Numbered from the stretch's first letter, positions 16,747 to 27,510 are shown. The stretch: 64,000 bases of DNA from Anderseniella sp. (GCA_030626025.1 DAOUPT010000004.1:55728-119727); one strand, 5' to 3'. Made by a program: numbers and translations. Notes: generated by a model not told the origin, from the sequence alone.

Positions 16747-17255
16747 CCATTGACGACAAATCTGCTGATCAGCCCGAAAAGGGCTGGTCAGTGATGGATT
16801 ATTGCCTCGGCACCCTGGCAACCTTGTTGCTGGTTGGATTGATCTTGCTGACATGTGTAGATGTGGTGGCGCGCTCATGGTTCAATGCACCGGTAAACGG
16901 TGCGTTCGAACTGACCCAACTCATGTTGGCCGCGGTAATTTTTGCTGCATTACCAATGACCACCGCAGCAGGTGAGCATATTGAAGTTGAACTTCTGACC
17001 CAGTCAGCCGGCCCCACTTCCCAGCGGTTTTTTATGGCTCTGGGTCAGTTGATTTCAGCACTGGTTCTGTTCGTGTTGAGCTGGCGTCTCTGGGCTCATG
17101 CGGCAAAGCTTGGCCGTGACGGGGCTGTAACCAACTCACTGGAACTATCAATGGCACCAATCGGCTATTTTGCTGCTTTTTCCTGCGCCCTGAGTGGTTT
17201 TATCGCGTTGTTAATGTTGAAACAACGCTGGACAGCAAAATCGGGCGAGGTGTGA
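16743..17255 (+). CDS. TRAP transporter small permease DctQ (aromatic operon)
   Basis: A 170-residue protein with four hydrophobic spans (LGTLATLLLVGLILLTCV, LMLAAVIFAALPM, LISALVLFVLSWRL, YFAAFSCALSGFIALL). It overlaps the dctP stop by four bases (ATGA) and the dctM start by one, as is usual for dctPQM. It forms the membrane complex with DctM. Confidence 0.9.
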   Translation: MTIDDKSADQPEKGWSVMDYCLGTLATLLLVGLILLTCVDVVARSWFNAPVNGAFELTQLMLAAVIFAALPMTTAAGEHIEVELLTQSAGPTSQRFFMALGQLISALVLFVLSWRLWAHAAKLGRDGAVTNSLELSMAPIGYFAAFSCALSGFIALLMLKQRWTAKSGEV

Positions 17256-18571
17256 TGTTTGAATCCCTGATCGGTTTTTCAGCGTTATTGGTTTTGATTT
17301 TTGCAAGGGTGCCCATCGCCTTTGCCATGGCGCTTGTCGGTGCTGTTGGTTTTGCCATTATGCGCGACTGGAATGCGACTTTTTCAATTATCGGCACCAT
17401 CGCTTTCGACAAAGGCTTGTCCTACACGCTATCGGTTATTCCGCTGTTTATTCTGATGGGGAATCTGCTGACCATCTCCGGGGTCAGCCATGCGCTCTAT
17501 GCTGCAGCAAATCACCTGTTGGGCGGTGCCCGCGGCGGGCTTGCCATGGCCTCGATTGTTGCCTGTGGCGGCTTCAGCGCAGTTTGCGGCTCATCACTGG
17601 CAACCGCTGCGACGATGTCAAAAGTTGCCATGCCTTCGATGCGCAAATTTGGCTATGCTGACAGTCTGGCCACCGGTTCAATTGCAGCAGGTGGTACGCT
17701 TGGTATTTTAATCCCGCCCAGTGTGGTGATGATTATCTATGGACTGCTGACTGAATCAGACATCGGCAAGTTGTTTCTTGCAGGGGTCATTCCGGGCATT
17801 TTAGGCGTTGCTTTATACATGCTCGCTATTGTCATCGTCACCCGATTGAAACCTTCACTGGCACCAAAGGCAGAAGGTGTGGAGCCCTTTACCCGCCGCG
17901 AAAAAGTCGGCGTGTTTGCCGTTGTCGGTTTGTTTGTTGTTATTATGACCGGCATTTATGGCGGGTTTTTTACACCAACAGAAGCTGCTGCCGTTGGTGC
18001 TGCTACGGCTTTCCTGATTACGCTGTTCATGGGCAATGTCGGGGCAAAGGATTTGTTTGGGGCCTGCCTTGAAAGCGCCCGGACCACGGCAATGATTTTC
18101 GCCATCATCATCGGGGCTGAAATTTTTTCAAACTTTATCAATTTCGCCGGACTACCAGATTCCCTTGCTGACTGGATCAGCACGCTTGAGGTTAATGCCT
18201 ATATGGTGATTTTTGGCATTGTGATGATTTATCTGGTTTTGGGTTGTGTGCTTGAAAGCCTGTCAATGATCCTGTTGACTGTACCAGTCTTCTATCCAGT
18301 CGTTGTGCAACTGGACTTTGGCACCGGGGTGCTTTCAGATCCCGAGGCAGTACTGATCTGGTTTGCGGTAATTGTTGTGGTGGTTACCGAGATAAGTCTT
18401 ATTTCGCCGCCGGTGGGACTGAACGTATTTGTTTTGCGCAATGTTCTTCCCGATGTCCCCTTAAGGACAATTTTTCGTGGTGTAATTCCTTTCTGGATTG
18501 CCGATATTGTTCGGTTGGCTCTGCTGATCGCCTTACCAGCTTTGTCACTTTGGATGACAGGGGTGATATAA
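17255..18571 (+). CDS. TRAP transporter large permease DctM (aromatic operon)
   Basis: 438 residues with about twelve spans and DctM signatures (FSAVCGSSLATAATMSKVA; LIPPSVVMIIYG; ISPPVGLNVFVLR). The ATG at 17255 overlaps the dctQ stop (TGATG) and has GAGG 4 nt before it; a GTG one codon earlier is possible. The stop overlaps the maiA start (TAATG), so transporter and isomerase are translationally coupled. Confidence 0.93.
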   Translation: MFESLIGFSALLVLIFARVPIAFAMALVGAVGFAIMRDWNATFSIIGTIAFDKGLSYTLSVIPLFILMGNLLTISGVSHALYAAANHLLGGARGGLAMASIVACGGFSAVCGSSLATAATMSKVAMPSMRKFGYADSLATGSIAAGGTLGILIPPSVVMIIYGLLTESDIGKLFLAGVIPGILGVALYMLAIVIVTRLKPSLAPKAEGVEPFTRREKVGVFAVVGLFVVIMTGIYGGFFTPTEAAAVGAATAFLITLFMGNVGAKDLFGACLESARTTAMIFAIIIGAEIFSNFINFAGLPDSLADWISTLEVNAYMVIFGIVMIYLVLGCVLESLSMILLTVPVFYPVVVQLDFGTGVLSDPEAVLIWFAVIVVVVTEISLISPPVGLNVFVLRNVLPDVPLRTIFRGVIPFWIADIVRLALLIALPALSLWMTGVI

Positions 18572-19218
18572 TGAAATTATATACTTATTGGCGCAGCACG
18601 GCATCTTATCGGGTTCGTATTGCGCTTGAGCTCAAGGGGATTGATGTTGAACTGGTGCCCGTTCATCTGCTGGCCGATGAGGGGCAGCAGCACAGCCAAG
18701 CCTACAGCGCTATCAATCCGGGCAACACGGTGCCGACACTAGTTTTGGATGATGGCGATGCCATCACGCAATCGCTTGCGATTGTTTCTTACCTCGATGA
18801 AATCTATCCTGAACCGGCTTTGTTGCCCGCAGATCTGACCGAGCGGGCCAGAGTTCGCTCTGGCGCACAAATGATTGCCTGTGATATTCATCCGCTGAAT
18901 AATTTGCGGATTACCCAATATCTCAAGCAACAATTGGGACATGATGACCGGCAAACGGTTGAATGGATGAAGCACTGGATGCAACGGGGGCTTGCCGCTT
19001 ACCAGAACTTTATCCGGCACGACGCCGAGTTTAGTTTTGGCGGCAAACCCGGTCTGGCTGATATCTGTCTGGTGTCGCAACTCTATAATGCCCATCGCTG
19101 GGGACTGGATTTAACCGGGTTTCCGCATTTGGTCAAAATCGAGAAAAACTGTATGGCGTTATCTGCCTTTCGTGACAGCCACCCGGACCGGCAACCAGAT
19201 GTCGAATTGACAGCATAA
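18571..19218 (+). CDS. maiA: Maleylacetoacetate isomerase (zeta-class glutathione S-transferase)
   Basis: 215 residues. The zeta-class active-site motif appears as RSTASYRVRIAL near residue 8, with the cis-Pro region NTVPTLVLDD and QSLAIVSYLDE that bind glutathione. The enzyme isomerises maleylacetoacetate (or maleylpyruvate) to the fumaryl form in a glutathione-dependent reaction, giving the substrate for the fumarylacetoacetase at the head of this operon. The start overlaps the dctM stop. Only 6 bp separate it from the convergent kinase gene and no terminator is visible between them. Confidence 0.93.
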   Translation: MKLYTYWRSTASYRVRIALELKGIDVELVPVHLLADEGQQHSQAYSAINPGNTVPTLVLDDGDAITQSLAIVSYLDEIYPEPALLPADLTERARVRSGAQMIACDIHPLNNLRITQYLKQQLGHDDRQTVEWMKHWMQRGLAAYQNFIRHDAEFSFGGKPGLADICLVSQLYNAHRWGLDLTGFPHLVKIEKNCMALSAFRDSHPDRQPDVELTA

Positions 19219-19224
19219 ATTGTT

Positions 19225-22200
19225 TTACTCAGCCGCCTGCGTCTGAGAAAAGACGTGGGCAATTGCCGCCCTCAAGCCTGCCGGTTTGACCGGTTTTCCA
19301 AGATAGCCGATAGAGAGATGCTCGGTTTGTTCCACCACGGCCCGCGAACGGTCTGCGGTGATTAATACCGCCGGGATGGTTTTACCGGCGTGTTTTCTCA
19401 ACCGTTTGATCAGTTCAATTCCGTTGCTTTCATCAAGGTGATAATCGGCCAAAATAATGTCAATCGTCTCACCGGTGTTTTTCAGCTTCCGGCAGGCACT
19501 TTCGGGATCAGTTGCCGTTAAAACCCGACAACCCCAGCCTGAAAGCAAAGTCGTCATGCCCTCGACAATTGCCCTATCGTTATCAATGACAAGGACATTG
19601 AGATTGCCCAGTGCTGCTGTGACCGGTTGTTTGTGAGGCAATTGGATAACGCTTGCCGGTTTTTCCACAGCAACAGGTAGTTTGACCGAAAACCGTGATC
19701 CGGCACCCGGTGCTGATTGAAGCGACAATTCATGTCCCAACACTTTTGCAATGCGTCTGACAATCGACAAGCCAAGCCCCAGTCCATGCTCATTGCCGCT
19801 TGATTTTTCAAGGCGGGTAAATTCCTGGAAAATCACATCCTGTTTGTCGGCCGGAATGCCCGGACCGGTATCGAGTACATCAACCCGAATATCGGAACCA
19901 GCCCGCCGGCAGCCGATCAGAACCTTGCCCGATTGGGTATATTTAATTGCATTGGACGCCAGATTTCGAATGAGCCGACGTAACAATTGTCGATCACTGC
20001 GAACGTAAATATTGCTCTGCAGTATTTTGAGTTTCAAGCCGCGTGCCTGAGCTATCGGTTTAAGTTCGGTACGCAGGGGGCCGAGAATTTCATTGATGGG
20101 AAAACTGGTTATTTCTGTTTTCATAGCCCCTGCATCAAGTTTTGAAATTTCCAGCAAGGCATTGAGGATTTCTTCGACCGCTTCCAGAGAAGCATCAACG
20201 TTACGGACAAGTTTTTCGTTCTCGCTACCTGCCATGCGTTCAACCAGTGATGAAGCAAACAACTTGGCGGCATTGAGGGGTTGGAGAATATCGTGGCTGG
20301 CGGCTGCAACAAAACGGGTTTTGCCGACATTGGCTGCTTGGGCCTCGGCGGTTGCTGTTTCCAACTGTGAGTTGAGGGTTGTCAGTTCGGCGGTGCGTTC
20401 TTCAACGCGTCGTTCCAGCGTTTCATTGGATTGAACAAGAGCTTCCTGCGCATCGACAGTTTCGGTGATATCAGCAAAGGTAACCACAATACCGCCATCG
20501 GGCATTTGACTGGAACTCACGTCCAGAACTATCGATCTGCCTTTCAGCCACTCCTGATAGGGTTGATGGACCTCGGCAAGTTGGTTAAGTCGCTTATCTA
20601 TTTCGTTCTCGAGTGCCTCCTCGCCCACACCTTCCTTGACCAGAATTTCCCGCAACAAATCTGACAGCGGCACCCCGACCCTGCCATGATTGGTCGGCAA
20701 ACCCAGCAGATGGCGGAACTGCCGATTCCAGCAAATCAGATTAAGTTCGTTGTCAAACACCGCAATACCCTGACGCACATGATCGATCGCAGATTGCAGC
20801 AAGTCACGATTGTGGCGCAGTGCATCAGACGCATCATCGAGCAGACGCGATGCTTCACGGGAATTCTGGCTGTGGCTTTCCAGCAGAAGGGCCAATACCA
20901 GACGAGACGAAGAACTGCCAACCGCCCGGGCAAGCAGATGCTCGGTAAATCTCAGGATCCGACCATCTGCCTCGACCCCGGGATTAAGCACCAAATCAAG
21001 ACCTGCTGCATAATCATCAAAAGAGCGCTGTGTGCGCTCATGCCCGAGGTAACGGGCAACGGTCTGCTGCAGCTGGCCGATGGTTACACTTGAGCGAAAA
21101 GACCGCAGGGCGGTTCCGCCGGCAGGAAGCTCAGAGGTCACAAATGCATTGGCCTGAAGTGCCTCTAACGGGCGCAGGTCACGCAGCAGTGATACACCAA
21201 AATAAACAATCAGGTTCGCCCCAAGACTCCACATAACCCCGTGCGTAAGCGGTTCCATTGACAGGCCCAATAAAGCCCGTGGTTTCAATATTTCTATGCC
21301 GAGCAGTCCATGTTCAACGAAGCTGGCTGGCAACCAGCCCGCATCGGAAAACAACGGCAAGGCCAGCGTATAAACCCACAGGGCAAAACCGGTCAGAATA
21401 CCAGCCATGGCACCACTGGACGTCCCGCGCCTCCAGATCAGTCCAATAAATAATGCAGGGGCAAATTGCGCTGCAGCGGCAAAAGATAAAAGACCAATCT
21501 GGGCTAAAGCAGCGCTGGCGGTAATCATCTGGTAATAGCCATAGGCCAGCGCCAGAATGACAACAATGGCACTGCGCCTGATCATCAGCAAAACAGAGCC
21601 CATCTCGCCGTAAGATTCTTCTATCAGGGTTTTGCGGCGAAGCGCCAGCGGTACAATCAGATTGTTACAAACCATAATTGAAAGAGCGATGGTTTCGACG
21701 ATCACCATGGCGGTTGCAGCAGACAGGCCACCGATAAAAGCGGCAAGTACAATAAATTTGTGACCGCTTGCCACCGGCAAAGCCAAAACAAAGGTGTCAG
21801 CATCAACCGAGCCGGCCGGGAAGGCAACGAGACCGGCAATTGCGATGGGTGCAACAAACAGATTTATGACAACCAGATAGACCGGGAATAACCAGGCCGC
21901 GCGCCGGACATCTTCAAGGGCGGTGTTTTCAACCACCGCAACATGAAACTGGCGCGGCAACAAAAATATCGCAAAGCTCGATAAAACTGTCATGGTAATC
22001 CAGCGCCCGATGTTAATCGGTCCGGAAAACAAACTGGTAATTTCTGGACGGGTGGTAACAGCTTCAAACAAGCCTTCGAACCCGCCCAGCAGCCAGAAGG
22101 TTGCAAAAATACCGACAACGAGAAAAGCCCCCAATTTGATTACCGACTCCACCGCGATGGCTAAAATCAACCCGTCCTGATGTTCGGTCGTATCAATGTG

Positions 22201-22764
22201 ACGGGTCCCGAACAACATGGCAAAACCGGCAAGGGTGATGGTCACCAACAGGGCAAAATTATCTCCGGTGCCGCTGGTTGAAGTTACGAGGTCGGTGGCC
22301 GATGCGGTATCCTGGGGCAAAATTGTATGAAGAGAAACGGCGATGGCTTTTAATTGCAACGAGATATAGGGAACGATACCAACAACAGCAATCAACGCAA
22401 CCAGAGCGCCAAGCCACTGGTTTTTTCCATAGCGTGCCGAAATAAAATCTGCAATCGAGGTTATGTTCTGACGTTTTGAGATACGGACAATGGCGCGTAA
22501 AATGGGCCAGCCCACGGCAAACATCAATATCGGCCCGATATAAATCGGCAAAAAATCATAACCGGTTCGGGCCGAAACACCAACCGAGCCAAAAAACGTC
22601 CAGGATGTACAATAAACAGCAAGGGACAAGGCATAAATCAGCGGTCGCGGCTGGCCATGACTGCCAATACTGCCGCGCACCTTGCGATCACCGTAACTGG
22701 CCACGGCAAAAAGCACACCGACATAGGCGAGCGCAATCAGCACCACTGTCCATGAATTTAACAA
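19225..22764 (-). CDS. Sodium:solute symporter-hybrid histidine kinase fusion
   Basis: 1179 residues. The first ~540 form a sodium:solute-symporter-like module with about thirteen spans (for example [17 protein letters not shown]). A PAS-like domain follows (starting near residue 660, [18 protein letters not shown]), then a coiled coil, a HisKA domain with the phospho-acceptor His near residue 823 ([12 protein letters not shown]), an HATPase domain (GTGPGIP-like [23 protein letters not shown]) and a C-terminal receiver with the acceptor Asp near residue 1106 ([13 protein letters not shown]). The layout is like CbrA/NahK-type sensors that couple nutrient flux to signalling. It is convergent with the aromatic operon. 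The cognate output regulator is not in the window. Confidence 0.9.
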   Translation of the reverse strand: MLNSWTVVLIALAYVGVLFAVASYGDRKVRGSIGSHGQPRPLIYALSLAVYCTSWTFFGSVGVSARTGYDFLPIYIGPILMFAVGWPILRAIVRISKRQNITSIADFISARYGKNQWLGALVALIAVVGIVPYISLQLKAIAVSLHTILPQDTASATDLVTSTSGTGDNFALLVTITLAGFAMLFGTRHIDTTEHQDGLILAIAVESVIKLGAFLVVGIFATFWLLGGFEGLFEAVTTRPEITSLFSGPINIGRWITMTVLSSFAIFLLPRQFHVAVVENTALEDVRRAAWLFPVYLVVINLFVAPIAIAGLVAFPAGSVDADTFVLALPVASGHKFIVLAAFIGGLSAATAMVIVETIALSIMVCNNLIVPLALRRKTLIEESYGEMGSVLLMIRRSAIVVILALAYGYYQMITASAALAQIGLLSFAAAAQFAPALFIGLIWRRGTSSGAMAGILTGFALWVYTLALPLFSDAGWLPASFVEHGLLGIEILKPRALLGLSMEPLTHGVMWSLGANLIVYFGVSLLRDLRPLEALQANAFVTSELPAGGTALRSFRSSVTIGQLQQTVARYLGHERTQRSFDDYAAGLDLVLNPGVEADGRILRFTEHLLARAVGSSSSRLVLALLLESHSQNSREASRLLDDASDALRHNRDLLQSAIDHVRQGIAVFDNELNLICWNRQFRHLLGLPTNHGRVGVPLSDLLREILVKEGVGEEALENEIDKRLNQLAEVHQPYQEWLKGRSIVLDVSSSQMPDGGIVVTFADITETVDAQEALVQSNETLERRVEERTAELTTLNSQLETATAEAQAANVGKTRFVAAASHDILQPLNAAKLFASSLVERMAGSENEKLVRNVDASLEAVEEILNALLEISKLDAGAMKTEITSFPINEILGPLRTELKPIAQARGLKLKILQSNIYVRSDRQLLRRLIRNLASNAIKYTQSGKVLIGCRRAGSDIRVDVLDTGPGIPADKQDVIFQEFTRLEKSSGNEHGLGLGLSIVRRIAKVLGHELSLQSAPGAGSRFSVKLPVAVEKPASVIQLPHKQPVTAALGNLNVLVIDNDRAIVEGMTTLLSGWGCRVLTATDPESACRKLKNTGETIDIILADYHLDESNGIELIKRLRKHAGKTIPAVLITADRSRAVVEQTEHLSIGYLGKPVKPAGLRAAIAHVFSQTQAAE

Positions 22765-22844
22765 ATGCCAATCTCCTGTCAGTCAGATAAAAGGAATAGT
22801 AAAGCTTTGCTATGAAGCTTATCAAGTCCGAAATGGCGGTGCCT

Positions 22845-22872
22845 TTGCAATCAATGGAAATTCAGCTATAAG
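22845..22872 (+). promoter_or_regulatory. Likely mscL promoter
   Basis: TTGCAA (22845-22850), a 16-bp spacer and TATAAG (22867-22872), about 70 bp before the mscL ATG in the 178-bp divergent gap. Confidence 0.45.
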
Positions 22873-22942
22873 TTGCACCATATTGGCATCAAATGTGTCA
22901 ATTGTTGAACGAACAAAACAACTAAAAAAGCGGGGCAACAAT

Positions 22943-23356
22943 ATGTTTAAAGAATTTAAAGAATTTGCAATGAAAGGCAATGTCGTCGACATGGCCGTTG
23001 GTGTGATTATCGCTGGAGCATTCGGCTTGATTATCAAATCACTGGTTGGTGATATCCTGATGCCGATTGTCGGATCTGTTTTCGGTGGACTGGATTTCTC
23101 AAACATGTTTATCGGCTTGAGCGACAAGGTAACTGAAACCACCCTTGCAGCGGCACAAAAACAGGGTGCGGTCCTTGCTTATGGTAGCTTTCTTACTACT
23201 GTCGTAAACTTCATCATCGTGGCATTTATTTTGTTTATGGTCATAAAAGCCATGAACAGTGCCAAGAAAAAAGAAGAAGAAGCACCGGCCGAGCCAGCAG
23301 CCCCACCGGCTGAAGAAGTTCTGTTGACAGAAATCCGCGATCTTCTGAAAAAATAA
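22943..23356 (+). CDS. mscL: Large-conductance mechanosensitive channel MscL
   Basis: A 137-residue inner-membrane channel that opens under hypo-osmotic tension. The N-terminal amphipathic helix [15 protein letters not shown]1 ([16 protein letters not shown]), the LMPIVG region, TM2 ([17 protein letters not shown]) and a C-terminal cytoplasmic helix are all present. The start at 22943 matches the family; upstream in-frame codons would add a non-homologous tail. A clear terminator follows. Confidence 0.97.
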   Translation: MFKEFKEFAMKGNVVDMAVGVIIAGAFGLIIKSLVGDILMPIVGSVFGGLDFSNMFIGLSDKVTETTLAAAQKQGAVLAYGSFLTTVVNFIIVAFILFMVIKAMNSAKKKEEEAPAEPAAPPAEEVLLTEIRDLLKK

Positions 23357-23375
23357 TCAACTTCGTTGATGACGA

Positions 23376-23405
23376 AAGCCCGGGTCAATCGCCCGGGTTT
23401 TTTAT
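23376..23405 (+). terminator. Rho-independent terminator after mscL
   Basis: AAAGCCCGGG and CCCGGGTTTT pair with one G-U wobble around a short loop, followed by a T-run. It lies between the convergent mscL and PuuB-like genes. Confidence 0.85.
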
Positions 23406-23408
23406 TGG

Positions 23409-24710
23409 TTAAAACTTGTCGCGCAGGGAGTAGTACAGCATGGCCAGAGCAAGCAGCGGTTTTTGAGCAAGCTTGCCACCGGGAAAACGTTTTGTCGGAA
23501 CCGATTGCATCAAGTCAAAGCGCGATGCGGTACCGTTGATGACTTCAGCCATCAGCGACCCGGCAAAGACACCCATGCCGACACCCTCACCACTATAGCC
23601 GCCTGTTGTCAGAACATTCGGGGTAAGGCGGTTAACGAACGGCATGCGGTTTATGGTAATTCCGAGCGTGCCGCCCCAACCGTAGTCAATTTTTGTGTCT
23701 GCCAGTTGCGGATAGATTTCCAGCATCGGCTTGCGGACAAATGACTTGATGTCGGTGGGGAACTTGTAGCTGTAATTTTCACCGCCACCAAATAACAACC
23801 GTCGGTCCGCCGATAGGCGGAAATAATTGATGACAAATTTTGAATCTGCAACCGCGATATCATCACGAATAATCTGACTGGCAAGGCTTTGCGACAATGG
23901 CTCAGTAGCGATGATAAAATTGTTGATTGGCATTACTCTTGCAGCAGTCTTTTTATCCAGATCACCGATATATCCGTTGCAGGCAATCAGACAAAACTTT
24001 GCTGTAATATTACCGTTTTCAGTCGAAACAATAACCGGATCAGTTTGACTAATCTCTTGCGCTTTGGTTTTTTCAAAAAACCGAACCCCTGCCCGTTTCG
24101 CGGCGCGGGCCAGACCATAGGCAAAACTCAACGGGTGAAGGTGTGCAGCACCGGTATCAAGGGTGCCACTGAAATAGGCTTTGGTGCCGAGCATCTGGCG
24201 AATCTCATTCTGATCGATATATCGTATTTCATCGTAATCATAATGGGTTTGCAGATGTTCGACCTCATGCTGCGATTGAACCCCGTATCGAGTCCGGTGA
24301 TTGGCGTGCAGGACGCCGGGTTTTAAATCACAGTCAATATTATGCTTTTTTATAAGGTCTTTAGCCAGTTGGTTGGCATCGCGGCCCAAATGCCAGAGCT
24401 GGCGCGCCTGATCGGTACCGACCATTTTTTCCAGATCGGGTTGTTCTACCCGCAGACCTGATGAAAGCTGTCCACCGTTGCGCCCTGATGCGCCCCAGCC
24501 AATCCGGTGCGCGTCAAGAACCACCACATCGTGTCCGCTTTCGGCCAGATGCAGGGCGGCGGACAATCCGGTGTAGCCTGCCCCGATAATGCAGACATCA
24601 CAGGTGATGTCGCTGGTAAGCGGTGGAAAGGTTTGAAGCGGTTTTGCAGTGGCGTTGTAATAGGAGTCCGGATAGACACCGGACTCGTCATTGGCATAAA
24701 GGACGTTCAT
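23409..24710 (-). CDS. puuB: FAD-dependent oxidase, gamma-glutamylputrescine oxidase-like
   Basis: 433 residues of the DAO superfamily, close to PuuB/OrdL. Rossmann motif CDVCIIGAGYTGLSAALHL, then GWGASGRNGGQ where PuuB-type enzymes contact FAD, and the C-terminal GYSGEGVGMGVFAG. In the Puu pathway it oxidises gamma-glutamylputrescine to the aldehyde with H2O2. It begins directly at the stop of the aminotransferase gene and is the last gene of the polyamine operon. The PuuB name rests on context and motif likeness. Confidence 0.82.
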   Translation of the reverse strand: MNVLYANDESGVYPDSYYNATAKPLQTFPPLTSDITCDVCIIGAGYTGLSAALHLAESGHDVVVLDAHRIGWGASGRNGGQLSSGLRVEQPDLEKMVGTDQARQLWHLGRDANQLAKDLIKKHNIDCDLKPGVLHANHRTRYGVQSQHEVEHLQTHYDYDEIRYIDQNEIRQMLGTKAYFSGTLDTGAAHLHPLSFAYGLARAAKRAGVRFFEKTKAQEISQTDPVIVSTENGNITAKFCLIACNGYIGDLDKKTAARVMPINNFIIATEPLSQSLASQIIRDDIAVADSKFVINYFRLSADRRLLFGGGENYSYKFPTDIKSFVRKPMLEIYPQLADTKIDYGWGGTLGITINRMPFVNRLTPNVLTTGGYSGEGVGMGVFAGSLMAEVINGTASRFDLMQSVPTKRFPGGKLAQKPLLALAMLYYSLRDKF

Positions 24711-26111
24711 TCAAGCTGCTTTCAAAAGCCCTTCCTGGGTCAATGCTTTTGCTGTCTGGTCGAGTGATTTGACGGCTAACTCCATCAATTCATCAATTTC
24801 AGATTTATTTATGACCAGCGGTGGTGAAATAATCATCGCGTCACCAACCGAGCGCATGACCAGACCATTGGCAAAACAAATCTCCCGGCAAATAAAACCC
24901 GCGGCACCGGCATCACCGGCAAAAGCTGCCCGGTTTGCCTTGTCCGGCGACAGTTCGATGGCGGCCATCATACCGCAAATACGGGCATCACCGACCAACG
25001 GATGATCAGCCAACGTCTGCCATTTTTGTTTGAGATAGGGCCCCGTTTCAACGCCTACTGTTTTGATGATATTTTCTTCTTCCAGAATGCGCAAATTTTC
25101 CAATGCAACAGCGCTGGAAACAGGATGGCCGGAGTATGTGTAGCCATGAGCGAACTCTCCGCCTTTTTCACTCAACACACCGGCAACTTCATCAGACAGG
25201 ATAGAAGCACCGATAGGCATATAGCCCGAGGACATGCCTTTTGCGGTGGTCATGATATCGGGCCGAATATTGAAAGTCTGACTGCCAAACCAGTTTCCTG
25301 TACGGCCAAAACCGGTGATAACTTCATCGGCAATCAGCAAGATTTCCCGTTCATCGCAAATGCGTTGAATTTCAGGCCAGTAACTGTCGGGCGGCACGAT
25401 CACACCACCAGCACCCTGCACCGGTTCGGCAATAAAGGCTGCCACTTTGTCTTCCCCGAGGCGGTCAATTTCCTGCTCTAGCAGTTTAGCCTGTTGCAGG
25501 CCAAATTCTTGTGGTGACAGATCACCACCCTCGCCATACCAGTAGGGTTGACCGATATGAGTAATATCGGGAATCGGCAGGCCACCTTGTGCGTGCATGA
25601 ATGCCATACCGCCAAGGGAAGCCGCGGCCATGGTCGACCCATGATAACCGTTCTTGCGGGCGATAATGACTTTCTTTTCCGGCTTGCCAAGGCTGGCCCA
25701 ATAATGTCTGACCATGCGAATATTGGTATCGTTGGTTTCAGACCCCGAGCCGGAGAAAAATACGTGATTGAGGGCCCCTGGAGCAAGTTCGGCAAGTTTT
25801 TGCGCCAACATGATAGCAGGAGGGTGGCTCGTTTGGAAAAACGTGTTGTAGTAGGGCAGCTGCATCATTTGCCGACTGGCGACATCGGCCAGTTCGCGGC
25901 GGCCATAGCCGATATTTACGCACCACAAACCGGCCATACCATCAAGCAGTTTGTTGCCTTCACTATCCCAGAGATAAACACCGTCAGCACGGGTGATAAC
26001 GCGGACCCCTTTCTCATTAAGCCCTTTGCGGTCAGTGAAAGGGTGCATGTGGTGGGCAGCATCGAGGGCTTGCAATTCTTTGGTCGGCAAATGGTTGTCT
26101 TGAATAGTCAT
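24711..26111 (-). CDS. Class III PLP aminotransferase, putrescine/polyamine type
   Basis: 466 residues with the class III pattern: VFFSGSGSETNDTNIRM binds the PLP phosphate, LIADEVITGFGRTG contains the Asp that contacts the pyridine N, and the Schiff-base Lys is in TTAKGMSSGYMP. Close relatives (SpuC-like) move the amino group of putrescine or other polyamines to pyruvate. It is between puuA- and puuB-like genes, offering a second, non-glutamylated way to the same C4 aldehyde. Omega-amino acids such as beta-alanine are other possible substrates. Confidence 0.87.
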   Translation of the reverse strand: MTIQDNHLPTKELQALDAAHHMHPFTDRKGLNEKGVRVITRADGVYLWDSEGNKLLDGMAGLWCVNIGYGRRELADVASRQMMQLPYYNTFFQTSHPPAIMLAQKLAELAPGALNHVFFSGSGSETNDTNIRMVRHYWASLGKPEKKVIIARKNGYHGSTMAAASLGGMAFMHAQGGLPIPDITHIGQPYWYGEGGDLSPQEFGLQQAKLLEQEIDRLGEDKVAAFIAEPVQGAGGVIVPPDSYWPEIQRICDEREILLIADEVITGFGRTGNWFGSQTFNIRPDIMTTAKGMSSGYMPIGASILSDEVAGVLSEKGGEFAHGYTYSGHPVSSAVALENLRILEEENIIKTVGVETGPYLKQKWQTLADHPLVGDARICGMMAAIELSPDKANRAAFAGDAGAAGFICREICFANGLVMRSVGDAMIISPPLVINKSEIDELMELAVKSLDQTAKALTQEGLLKAA

Positions 26112-26133
26112 GAGGGTATTTCCTTTTTAAAAC

Positions 26134-27510
26134 TCAAACGTTGAGCAACAAATGATCACGTTCCCAGGGTGAGATCACTTGCAAAAATTCATCGGATTCA
26201 GAGCGTTTGATAGCCCTGTAGAGTTGGCAGAATTCGTTACCGAGCATGTCGGTGATCTGGCTGTTTTCCTCAAACATATCCAGTGCACCCATCAGGCTGC
26301 GGGGTAATGTAATTTCGGATTCCTCGGCTTCACCGACAAGAGCGGCTCTCGGTTTGAGGTTTTCAGTCATACCTAAAAAACCGCTGGCCAGACTTGCAGC
26401 CAGAGCCAGATAAGGGTTGCAATCCATGCCGACAATTCGGTTTTCCACCCGCCGGGATTGCGACGAGGCGATTGGAATACGAAGGCCCGTGGTGCGGTTG
26501 TCTTTGCCCCATTCCAGATTTATCGGGGCAGAGTCACCCGGCACAAACCGACGATAGGAGTTTACATAGGGTGCCAACATACAAAACACCCCGGGCAGGT
26601 ATTTTTGTTGCCCGGCGATAAATCCATAGAACAAATCGGTGGCCGAACCATCATTGTTGCTGAAAATGTTTTTGCCGGTTTTTGCCGCAACTATGCTTTG
26701 GTGAATGTGCATGGCACTGCCCGGTTCATCCTGCATTGGCTTGGCCATAAAGGTGGCAAAACAATCATGGCGCAGGGCAGCTTCGCGAATGGAGCGTTTA
26801 TAAAAGAAAACCTGATCAGCCAAGGCGACCGGGTCGCCATGTTGCAGATTGATTTCAATCTGACCGGCACCGCCTTCCTGAATGATGGTATCGATCTCAA
26901 ACCCTTGGGCTTCAGCAAAATCATAAATGTCATCAATGACCGGTCCGTATTCATCAACCGCACTCATCGAATAAGCCTGACGTCCAACAACTTTGCGACC
27001 GGTACGACCGATTTGAGGTTCAATTGGATTGTCGGGATTTATGTTTGGTTTGGTTAGATAAAACTCCAGCTCGGGAGCAACAATCGGTTGCCAGCCCATT
27101 TTGTCATAATAAGACAGAACCCTTTTGAGCACATTGCGAGGAGCAGTTCCAACTGGCTCACCTTCCAGATTTGTAATGTCATGGATAACCTGCAAGCTGA
27201 CGTCGCCGGTCCATGGTGCAGCGGTTGCAGTCGAGATATCCGGTGTCAGCAGCATGTCTGCTTCAGTCCACTGATTTTCGACATCCTCCATTTCAGCGTA
27301 AGAACCGGTGATGGTTTGATAAAAAATCGATGTTGGTAAAAACATCCTCTCGCCACGAATGAATTTTCTGGCCGGCATGGTTTTGCCACGGGCGATGCCG
27401 GCGATATCGGCAACGATACACTCGACTTCATCAATCTTGCGGCCATCAAGCCATTCATGGAAAGATGCCGGTCGGGACTCCAGTAATTGAGTTAGCGTTT
27501 TCGATGTCAT
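26134..27510 (-). CDS. puuA: Glutamine synthetase family protein, gamma-glutamylputrescine synthetase-like
   Basis: 458 residues with the GS fold. An N-terminal beta-grasp part (ECIVADIAGIARGKTMPA) is followed by catalytic segments EGGAGQIEINL and HIHQSI, and ENRIVGMDCNPYLALAASLASG near the C-terminus. PuuA-type enzymes ligate glutamate to putrescine with ATP. The 5' end overlap with the amidotransferase gene (ATGA) shows coupling. It shares its layout with the second GS-like gene at the operon head but is clearly different in sequence. Confidence 0.85.
   Translation of the reverse strand: MTSKTLTQLLESRPASFHEWLDGRKIDEVECIVADIAGIARGKTMPARKFIRGERMFLPTSIFYQTITGSYAEMEDVENQWTEADMLLTPDISTATAAPWTGDVSLQVIHDITNLEGEPVGTAPRNVLKRVLSYYDKMGWQPIVAPELEFYLTKPNINPDNPIEPQIGRTGRKVVGRQAYSMSAVDEYGPVIDDIYDFAEAQGFEIDTIIQEGGAGQIEINLQHGDPVALADQVFFYKRSIREAALRHDCFATFMAKPMQDEPGSAMHIHQSIVAAKTGKNIFSNNDGSATDLFYGFIAGQQKYLPGVFCMLAPYVNSYRRFVPGDSAPINLEWGKDNRTTGLRIPIASSQSRRVENRIVGMDCNPYLALAASLASGFLGMTENLKPRAALVGEAEESEITLPRSLMGALDMFEENSQITDMLGNEFCQLYRAIKRSESDEFLQVISPWERDHLLLNV

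Noticed and set aside
26458..27057. 199-codon frame antisense to the puuA-like gene
   Set aside because: The sense gene has full glutamine-synthetase motifs; the antisense translation looks random.
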